Source of the DNA: Bacteroidota bacterium
Lineage (GTDB): Bacteria; Bacteroidota; Bacteroidia; Bacteroidales; Paludibacteraceae
Reading direction: 5' to 3'
NCBI GenBank assembly: GCA_017860335.1
Contig: JAFNAU010000122.1
Coordinates: 1 to 11,812, forward strand
DNA length: 11,812 bases
Position numbers and translations under genes: made by a program. Under the pieces are notes generated by a model that was given only the letters and a program-made list of their open reading frames with translations, searched no databases and was not told the DNA's origin. Below are positions 5,622 through 11,812 of the stretch, piece by piece (within the stretch, counting starts at the first letter, position 1; each line of letters begins with the position of its first letter).

Positions 5622-8600
5622 ATGATGATTTTTTGTTATGCTCAGAACCGGCTGACAGGATCGGTGGTCGACGAAAATGCCGAACCGGTAGTCGGTGTAA
5701 GTATTTTGATTGAAGGAACCGGTGTCGGTACCACATCGAATGCTAAAGGTCAGTTCACTTTGGCTGTACCTGCCAAAGGTAATCTGATTGTTACCTACAT
5801 TGGTTATGCCAAACAGGTAATACCGTTGTCTGGTCAGACTAGCCTCACTATTACAATGCATGAAGATGCAAAAACACTTGACGAGGTAGAAATTACTGCT
5901 GAATTCGGTATGAAACGTGTAGCAAGAGCCGTTGGTTCATCCGCGCAAAATGTGAAAGCGAGCGAAATAGCAGAATCGGGGAGGGATAATTTTATCTCAG
6001 CTTTACAGGGACGTGTTTCCGGTATGTCAGTAACCTCTACGGGTGGAGCACCGGGTGCATCAACAACTGTAGTACTGCGTACAGTAACTTCAATTTCCGG
6101 AAATAATCAACCTCTGTATGTTATAGATGGTATTCCGATGAATAACTCTACTTTCGACCCGATAGCCTTTTCGGGTGTTGAAAAGTATTCCACACGTAAC
6201 CTGGACTTCTCATCCCGTGGTAATGACTTCAATCCGGAAGACATTGCGTCGATGACAGTATTGAAAGGAGCTGCCGCAGCCGCACTTTATGGCTCCGACG
6301 CATCCAATGGTGCAATTATCATTACTACCAAAAAAGGTAAAAGCGGAAAAGGACAGGTAACTTACAGCAATATGTTCCGCTGGGATGAAGCTTATGGGTA
6401 TCCCGAAATACAGGATAAATATTCAAATGGTGCCTACGGTACTACAAACTATTTTTATACCAATCAGTACGGAGGATTATACCCAAGGGGAATGCAACTG
6501 TACAATAATGTGGACGCTGTAATGCAAACCGGATTTACAAGCAAGCACAATATCTCTATTGACGGTGGCTCTGATAAAACCACAATCAGGGCGGCTGCTT
6601 CTTTCCTCGATCAGACAGGAGTGGTAAAAACGACAGGTTATAGCCGTTTCAATTTGTCACTCACAGGTCAGGCCGAAATTACTAAATGGTTAAAATTCGA
6701 AGGATCTATGCAGTATACCAATACAACAAACGATAAGGCCTTGAGAGGTACTGACGGACCATTGTACATGGCTATGAGATGGCCGGTGGTAGATAATATG
6801 GCAAATTATATGGATGCAGACGGTACTCATATGAGAAGACCGAATTACTACACCGATACGGATCTTCTGAACCCCTTGTTTGGATTGCAGAAAAACAAAT
6901 TCTACGATCAGTCAGATCGTTTCCTGTCCAACGCAGCAGTAACTGTAAAACCCTTTGAAAATACTTTTGTACGCGCTCAGATAGGTTGGGACGTAGGTAT
7001 GCAGGATTTTATCACGTCATCTCACCCGTATTATTATGCCAACAATAATGGTACCGGTGAATATAACATTGTAAAAGCCAACTTCTCAGATCCTACTTTG
7101 AATATCATTGCAGGATACAACAATAATTTCTTTAAAGATAAATTATCCTTCTCGGCTCAGGTTGGTTATCACCAGTTAGAAAATGGTATCACCCGTTTGG
7201 CTACAAATGGTTCAAAATTTATTATCGCTGATTTTCAGTCGATCAACAACTGTACTCCGGCTACTGTGACTACTAAACAGAGAACAACCATGCGCCGTGT
7301 TCAGGCTATTTCGGCACAGATGGAATTTGGTTACAACAACTTGGCTTTCGTAACTTTACGCGGACGTAACGACTGGTCCTCGACTTTGCCTGTTGAAAAT
7401 AACCGCTTCTTCTATCCGGCTGTTGAAGGTTCATTCGTTGTAACTGAGTTGCCGTTTATGAAAGAAGTTAAGGCACTTAATTTTCTAAAAATCCGTGGTT
7501 CTATTGCCCGTGTAGGTAAAGATGCCGGCCCGCTCGAAATTAATCCCGAGTTAATATCAACCAATATGACCGGAGGTGGTTTCAAGTATTACTTCACCGG
7601 ACCAAACAAAAACCTTCGTCCTGAGATGACAACATCCAAAGAAATAGGTTTTGAAGCCCGTGCCATAAACGATAGAATTAATGCTGACTTCACTTATTTC
7701 AAAACTCATTGCGCCGACCAGATTGTAAAAGGTTTCCGTTTAAGTTATGCAACCGGTTTCGTGCTGAATAACATGAACGTAGGTACATTTGACACTTGGG
7801 GCTGGGAAGCACACATCGATGGCGACATTATCCGCGGACCGAAAGGACTGAGATGGAATGTAGGTGTAAACGCGTCGCACACTAACTCGGAAGTGGTTTC
7901 ACTCCCGAAAAATGTAAGCGAATACTATAATGCATATACCTGGAACTCGGGAAATATTCGAAACGGTATCATGGTAGGTCATCCTATCACTACCCTCACC
8001 GGACGTGCATATATGCGCAACGATGCAGGACAGATTTTAATTAATCCGACAACAGGTCTGCCTGAAGTTTCAACCACATGGAGCGTTATTGGAGATCGTG
8101 AACCTAAAATCCGTTTCGGATTTTCAACAAGTCTCAACTACAGCGGTTTCCGTTTATCGGCCATGTTCTCCGGACGTTTTGGTGCTACAGTAGTAAATGG
8201 AACAAAACGCACCATGATGACAACCGGTACAAGTCTTGAATCTGTTAGTTTGAGAGAAAGTAGTCCCGTTGTCTTCAACGGAGTTTTGAAAGATGGTAAC
8301 GAAAACACGGCTAATCCGACGGTGAATAACATCGTTGTTGACTATCCGGCTTATGGAACTTCCATCTATGGTGGAAATGACGAAGACTGGCTGGAAAAGA
8401 ATGTTAATTATCTTCGACTTCAGGAACTCAGACTTTCGTACAGAATTCCGACCAAGGTACTTAAACAGACGCGTATTTTAAGCAATTGCGATGTTTATGT
8501 TGCAGGAAATGACCTGTTGACATGGACAAATTACTCAGGTATTGATGCCGTTGGAAATACTGTTTCGGCTGCTGCCGGAGGTACCGGTGGTGAAGGATAC

Positions 8601-8663
8601 GATGTTTGGTCATTGCCAAATCCAAGAGGAATTTCGGTTGGATTTAGTTTAACTTTTAATTAA
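5622..8663 (+). CDS. SusC/RagA family TonB-dependent outer-membrane transporter
   Basis: This is a 1013-residue SusC-type barrel that imports a ligand captured by its SusD partner using TonB energy. A carboxypeptidase-D-like beta-sandwich domain (about 10-80) opens with L-T-G-S-V-V-D-E-N. A TonB-box-like L-D-E-V-E-I (86-91) is followed by the plug (about 100-240) with the hallmarks Q-P-L-Y-V-I-D-G-I-P and P-E-D-I-A-S-M-T-V-L-K-G-A-A-A-A-A-L-Y-G. The barrel follows and ends in G-F-S-L-T-F-N. The length is normal. The 5' end is not: the first ATG gives MMIFCYAQ, only the end of a signal peptide with no basic n-region. The same frame is open back to 5592 (KYPVTKLFLT before the Met) but has no standard start. 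A TTG at 5588 lies one base out of frame across a four-A run. The gene is first of a three-gene operon, 11 bases ahead of the SusD gene. Substrate cannot be read from sequence. Confidence 0.93.
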   Translation: MMIFCYAQNRLTGSVVDENAEPVVGVSILIEGTGVGTTSNAKGQFTLAVPAKGNLIVTYIGYAKQVIPLSGQTSLTITMHEDAKTLDEVEITAEFGMKRVARAVGSSAQNVKASEIAESGRDNFISALQGRVSGMSVTSTGGAPGASTTVVLRTVTSISGNNQPLYVIDGIPMNNSTFDPIAFSGVEKYSTRNLDFSSRGNDFNPEDIASMTVLKGAAAAALYGSDASNGAIIITTKKGKSGKGQVTYSNMFRWDEAYGYPEIQDKYSNGAYGTTNYFYTNQYGGLYPRGMQLYNNVDAVMQTGFTSKHNISIDGGSDKTTIRAAASFLDQTGVVKTTGYSRFNLSLTGQAEITKWLKFEGSMQYTNTTNDKALRGTDGPLYMAMRWPVVDNMANYMDADGTHMRRPNYYTDTDLLNPLFGLQKNKFYDQSDRFLSNAAVTVKPFENTFVRAQIGWDVGMQDFITSSHPYYYANNNGTGEYNIVKANFSDPTLNIIAGYNNNFFKDKLSFSAQVGYHQLENGITRLATNGSKFIIADFQSINNCTPATVTTKQRTTMRRVQAISAQMEFGYNNLAFVTLRGRNDWSSTLPVENNRFFYPAVEGSFVVTELPFMKEVKALNFLKIRGSIARVGKDAGPLEINPELISTNMTGGGFKYYFTGPNKNLRPEMTTSKEIGFEARAINDRINADFTYFKTHCADQIVKGFRLSYATGFVLNNMNVGTFDTWGWEAHIDGDIIRGPKGLRWNVGVNASHTNSEVVSLPKNVSEYYNAYTWNSGNIRNGIMVGHPITTLTGRAYMRNDAGQILINPTTGLPEVSTTWSVIGDREPKIRFGFSTSLNYSGFRLSAMFSGRFGATVVNGTKRTMMTTGTSLESVSLRESSPVVFNGVLKDGNENTANPTVNNIVVDYPAYGTSIYGGNDEDWLEKNVNYLRLQELRLSYRIPTKVLKQTRILSNCDVYVAGNDLLTWTNYSGIDAVGNTVSAAAGGTGGEGYDVWSLPNPRGISVGFSLTFN

Positions 8664-8674
8664 TAAATACTAAA

Positions 8675-10558
8675 ATGAGAAATAAATATATGAAAAAGAT
8701 ATCAGCATTAATTGTTACCCTGCTCCTGCTTGTTGCTCCCGGCTGCGAGGACTATCTGGATGTCAACAAGAATGTGGATGCACCTGATTATGTAGAGGGT
8801 TACCTTTATTTGGCCGGAATTACACAGCAATATCAGGGAATGTATTGGGATGGCAGAGCATTAGCTCCTATGACACAAATGATGGGAACTACTTCATTCA
8901 CTTCTTTTGCTACACACTATTACTCGGAAGGTAGTGACAACGGTGGTGAAATATGGCGTATGACCTATTGGAATCAGGGTATGAACCTCGAAAATATGAT
9001 TAATCAATCAATCAAAAACGAGGACTGGACCTTAGCCGGTATTGGTTATGCACTGAAAGCATTTTCATGGGATGCATTGACCAAAGAACACGGTGAACTG
9101 CCTATGAAACAGGCCTTTGTTGAAGGTTTGCTTTCGCATGATTATGATTATCAGAAAGATGTATATACACAAATTCAGGATTGGGCATACAAAGCAATTG
9201 AATTGCTCGAAAAAGCCGATAATCATGAATACGGAACAAAAATCAGCGCCAACGATTTTATCTATGGTGGTAAAAAGGATAAATGGATCAAATTTGCCTA
9301 TGCTGTACTGGTTCGTAACTATGCATCGCTGTCAAATAAAACTAATTTTGTGACTGACTATGCTCCCAAACTGATAGATGCAGCAAGTAAATCATTTCAG
9401 ACAACTGATGATGATGCAGTAGTTAGTATAGCCGGAGGTTCACAGGATGCAGCTTTTTCAGAATACAACAATTTCTGGGGTACTGCCAGAAAGAACCTGA
9501 GTTATTCCTACTTTCAGCACGAATATGCTGTTCAGGTGTTCACTGGTACCGTGCCAAAATATAACGAAGCGACAGGTCAGAAACTGATTGCTACCAGCAA
9601 GTATTATCCTTACGAACTGGCTGACAAGCAAATTATTTGTGATACACTGCTTAACTTAACCGGTCACTACGATCCTCGTGTTACTTTGAAACTGGGAACA
9701 ACAAGCGATCCGAATTATAAAAGTATTGCTATTGCCGATAGTGTGAAAGCTCATAAATACTATGGAGGTTCATTTACAAGTGCTACAGGGCCCATTGGTA
9801 CAGCTCCGTCTTACTACGGACGAAACAAAACATCGGAATATACCGGTACACCGAATGACGGTAAAGGCCGCTGGTTATATCACGACAATGCTCCATACAT
9901 ATTGATGACTTGTGCCGAAATAAAATTCTGTCTGGCTGAAGCATACTGGAAAATGCAGAATAAGGCGGAAGCATTCAACGCGTTTAAAGCTGGTGTAAAA
10001 GCCGACCTGGATTTTACTGCTAAATATATTCGTCCCGGCACACCCGATCAAGCTGCAGGTGGTGATAAAATTACCAAAGATCTGTATCAGAGATTTGCGA
10101 ATGAATATTATGCAGGTCCTTATGTTGAAGGATTGTCATTGTCCGATTTCTCATTGTCGCACATCATGATGCAAAAATGGGTGGCACTCTATCCATGGGG
10201 AGCGCAGGAAGCTTGGGTTGATATGCGTAAATATCATTACGATATACAATATACCGGAGAATATCCAAAATCAGGAAACGGATGGGATGCTACAATGGTA
10301 ACCCAAAAATGGGACACTAATCCGGATAAAGTGTACAAAGGCTTATATCTTGGTCCGGTACAGGTACAGGGTAGAAAATCAGCCTATAACATCAATAATG
10401 ACGGATCACCATGCTACAGATTGCGCCCGCGTTATAACTCTGAATACATGTGGAATAAAGCCTCTCTGGAAACATTGAAACCAATTTCAGGTACTGCTCT
10501 TAATTATCAGTGTTCAATTCCCTGGTTTGCTTATCCGGGTGAAATGCCAACGAATTAA
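8675..10558 (+). CDS. SusD/RagB family surface lipoprotein (SusD-like_2 type)
   Basis: This 627-residue outer-membrane lipoprotein is the ligand-binding lid of the SusC transporter encoded just upstream. A lipoprotein signal peptide runs to C24 (L-L-V-A-P-G-C), and the acidic E-D after the Cys with Y-L-D-V-N is typical of SusD-like mature ends. The body shows the alpha-helical repeat fold, including an A-E-I-K-F-C-L-A-E-A-Y-W helix, and the late Q-K-W-V-A-L-Y-P-W-G / E-A-W-V-D-M-R-K motif of the SusD-like_2 group. It is somewhat longer than the 500-560 residues common in that group. ATGs at 8675 and 8690 are both possible; the second (MKKISALIV) gives a more standard signal peptide. It lies 11 bases after the SusC stop and so is co-transcribed. 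Ligand unknown. Confidence 0.92.
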   Translation: MRNKYMKKISALIVTLLLLVAPGCEDYLDVNKNVDAPDYVEGYLYLAGITQQYQGMYWDGRALAPMTQMMGTTSFTSFATHYYSEGSDNGGEIWRMTYWNQGMNLENMINQSIKNEDWTLAGIGYALKAFSWDALTKEHGELPMKQAFVEGLLSHDYDYQKDVYTQIQDWAYKAIELLEKADNHEYGTKISANDFIYGGKKDKWIKFAYAVLVRNYASLSNKTNFVTDYAPKLIDAASKSFQTTDDDAVVSIAGGSQDAAFSEYNNFWGTARKNLSYSYFQHEYAVQVFTGTVPKYNEATGQKLIATSKYYPYELADKQIICDTLLNLTGHYDPRVTLKLGTTSDPNYKSIAIADSVKAHKYYGGSFTSATGPIGTAPSYYGRNKTSEYTGTPNDGKGRWLYHDNAPYILMTCAEIKFCLAEAYWKMQNKAEAFNAFKAGVKADLDFTAKYIRPGTPDQAAGGDKITKDLYQRFANEYYAGPYVEGLSLSDFSLSHIMMQKWVALYPWGAQEAWVDMRKYHYDIQYTGEYPKSGNGWDATMVTQKWDTNPDKVYKGLYLGPVQVQGRKSAYNINNDGSPCYRLRPRYNSEYMWNKASLETLKPISGTALNYQCSIPWFAYPGEMPTN

Positions 10559-10576
10559 AAAACATACAATAAAAGA

Positions 10577-11425
10577 ATGAATATGAAAATCTTAAAATAT
10601 ATTTTATCAGTTTTGATATTGACAGCTTTCGTATCGTGCGAAAAGAATGTGATAGAATATAACACAACGCCAATATCAGATGTCGCTGAATTTCAACTAC
10701 ATTATTACGTGCCGGTTTCAGCCGTTGCTGCAAATAATATCTATAAAGTTGTGGTTAATGATCAGCTTTACGCCAACGATAAAGCACCGTTGGCAACGTA
10801 TAACGCAATACCCAATGGTGCTGTTGGTAAGTTTTATCAGGCTCCGATTGGTAGCCAGACTATCAAGCTGTATCAGGGACAGGGTGCAACCGAGAAACTT
10901 GTATATGAACAACCGTGCAGTTTGGTAAAAGGTAAACAAAACGTATTTGTATATGATTTTGCAAAACCTCCTGTTGTTTTTGATAACGGATATCCTTATA
11001 CTACGAATGTAACAGAAAATACAGATTCAACCTGCTGGGTGAAATTCTATAATTTCCTGTATGAAACTGACGGCACCTATACGAATCTGAAACTTCAGTA
11101 TCAGTATGTAGATCCAAGAACCAAAGAACTCAAAAATGTTGGTCAGCCCGTAGCATTTGGTGAAACAACCGGATGGGTAGCCGTTAAAGTCCTCAAAACA
11201 GACTATAATTCTGCTGGTTCATGCCGTATTGACTATAAAGTTAAGGTAGTTGATGCAAGCGGTGCTATCACCGGTGATCTTCAGATAATGAACTCGAAAG
11301 GTGTTTATGCTGCTTATGCCGATTACTGGACTGAATATATTGGAAGGCGTTATCACCATGTAATTTCTGGTATGCGTTCATCCAAAACAATCACAGCAGC
11401 AACCCGGCAATTTACAGCCTTGTAA
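10577..11425 (+). CDS. Lipoprotein with DUF4397-like domain, third gene of the SusCD operon
   Basis: This 282-residue protein has a lipoprotein signal peptide with Cys at position 21 (L-T-A-F-V-S-C-E-K-N). Residues about 35-150 are beta-rich and resemble DUF4397 domains: a short phrase on a named quantity (Y-K-V-V-V-N-D-Q-L), then a glycine-containing turn, A-P-I-G-S-Q-T-I-K-L-Y, and a strand ending near V-F-V-Y-D-F. The C-terminal half (about 155-282) is also beta-rich, with aromatic residues, and is not recognised. Its position 18 bases after the SusD stop suggests it is a surface accessory protein of the uptake complex, comparable in place to SusE/SusF, though not clearly homologous to them. 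Starts at 10577 and 10583 are both possible. No catalytic motif is visible. The domain call is by pattern only and moderate. Confidence 0.8.
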   Translation: MNMKILKYILSVLILTAFVSCEKNVIEYNTTPISDVAEFQLHYYVPVSAVAANNIYKVVVNDQLYANDKAPLATYNAIPNGAVGKFYQAPIGSQTIKLYQGQGATEKLVYEQPCSLVKGKQNVFVYDFAKPPVVFDNGYPYTTNVTENTDSTCWVKFYNFLYETDGTYTNLKLQYQYVDPRTKELKNVGQPVAFGETTGWVAVKVLKTDYNSAGSCRIDYKVKVVDASGAITGDLQIMNSKGVYAAYADYWTEYIGRRYHHVISGMRSSKTITAATRQFTAL

Positions 11426-11448
11426 ATAAACCATTAGCCTAAAATAAG

Positions 11449-11482
11449 TAAAGAGGATGGCATTAAATAGTCATCCTCTTTA
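11449..11482 (+). terminator. Intrinsic terminator of the SusC/SusD operon
   Basis: A perfect 11-bp inverted repeat (11449-11459 TAAAGAGGATG with 11472-11482) has a 12-base loop and is followed by a T-rich tract (11483-11494). It begins 24 bases after the stop of the third gene and isolates the operon from the NamZ-like gene. Confidence 0.85.
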
Positions 11483-11566
11483 TCTTTATTTTTATATCTC
11501 TGTCTGTCTGCAGATTTCCGATACGTTAATTAGGTTGCAATAGAATTCTAATTATAAATAAACATT

Positions 11567-11574
11567 TAACTTTG
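11567..11574 (+). promoter_or_regulatory. Promoter candidate (-7 box) of the NamZ-like gene
   Basis: TAACTTTG matches TAnnTTTG, about 62 bases before the ATG at 11636. A TTGC at 11535-11538 is too far upstream (28 bases) for a normal -33 element, so the match rests on the -7 box. Confidence 0.4.
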
Positions 11575-11635
11575 TATGTTTTCCGGGCTAAACGTTCCCT
11601 TGTGTTTAATTATTTACTGTTAACTTTTTATTCTA

Positions 11636-11812
11636 ATGAAGAAGTTCTTCTTACTCCTCATTTTATCCGGTTTGTCATTTGTATGTTTCTCGCAAAGAGA
11701 ACCCGTCATCCTTGGCACCGAGCAAACCAAAGCATATATTCCCATCCTGAAAAACAAAAGGGTCGCGCTGTTTTCGAACCATACAGGAATGGTGGGCAAC
11801 AAGCATACGCTG
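11636..11812 (+). CDS. DUF1343 / NamZ-type exo-beta-N-acetylmuramidase, 5' part only
   Basis: Only the first 59 codons lie in the window; the frame runs off the right edge. A Sec signal peptide (MKKFFLLLILSGLSFVCFS, with cleavage probably before Gln20) is followed by the family N-terminus: I-L-G-T-E-Q-T, then Y-I-P-I-L-K-N-K-R-V-A-L-F-S-N-H-T-G. This K-x-x-R-V-x-L-x-x-N-H-T-(G/S) segment is characteristic of DUF1343 proteins. A Bacillus member, NamZ, was shown to release N-acetylmuramic acid from the non-reducing end of peptidoglycan fragments. The protein would act in the periplasm in cell-wall recycling or scavenging. The gene has its own promoter-like box and lies beyond the operon terminator, so a functional tie to the SusCD system is inference. 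Catalytic residues are outside the window. Confidence 0.82.
   Translation, partial: MKKFFLLLILSGLSFVCFSQREPVILGTEQTKAYIPILKNKRVALFSNHTGMVGNKHTL

Noticed and set aside
1..11812. CRISPR arrays, tRNA or rRNA genes, insertion sequences, riboswitches
   Set aside because: I looked for spaced repeats, cloverleaf-like sequence, transposase frames, and terminal inverted repeats and saw none; a computed covariance search was not possible here.

Overview
The window looks like chromosomal DNA of a Bacteroidota member, most probably order Bacteroidales. The evidence is a SusC/SusD-type outer-membrane nutrient uptake pair, a cell-surface protein ending in a type IX secretion (T9SS) sorting domain, and promoter-like TAnnTTTG (-7) boxes of the Bacteroidota sigma factor ahead of most genes. 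Start codons also lack a purine-rich Shine-Dalgarno, as is usual in this phylum. Genus cannot be settled from the sequence alone.

Left part (1-2579), envelope and stress housekeeping. A small GlsB/YeaQ-type membrane protein (153-395, +) and an ECF-type sigma factor (472-1062, -) converge on one hairpin that can terminate both. The sigma factor is divergent from an NfeD-family membrane protein with a ClpP-like serine protease domain (1194-2579, +). The two divergent promoter candidates form a perfect 10-bp inverted repeat, and their core regions overlap. No flotillin partner follows the NfeD gene and no anti-sigma gene lies next to the sigma factor.

Middle part (2580-5621), which appears damaged. 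Downstream of nfeD there is a 52-codon open stretch on the minus strand that reads like the 3' end of a lost gene. Next is a BspA-type leucine-rich-repeat / LamG / T9SS-sorted surface protein (2965-4776, -). Its family-like sequence continues 17 codons upstream of the first ATG to a stop, and it has no signal peptide. About 840 bp without a convincing gene then lead to the SusC gene, whose promoter-like box is at 5545-5552.

Right part (5622-11812), a nutrient acquisition operon. It holds a SusC-like TonB-dependent transporter (5622-8663), a SusD-like lipoprotein (8675-10558) and a third lipoprotein with a DUF4397-like domain (10577-11425). The genes are tightly spaced and closed by a strong terminator at 11449-11482. 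The SusC gene has an odd 5' end: its first ATG falls inside the hydrophobic core of the signal peptide, and a one-base change in a short A run would restore a full signal peptide. The window ends in the first 59 codons of a DUF1343 / NamZ-type exo-beta-N-acetylmuramidase with its own promoter-like box.

Nothing here is clearly a new system. The items most worth checking are the three abnormal gene ends between about 2.6 and 5.6 kb, the overlapping symmetric promoters of the sigma factor and nfeD, and a possible link between the SusCD operon and peptidoglycan-sugar scavenging suggested by the NamZ neighbour.
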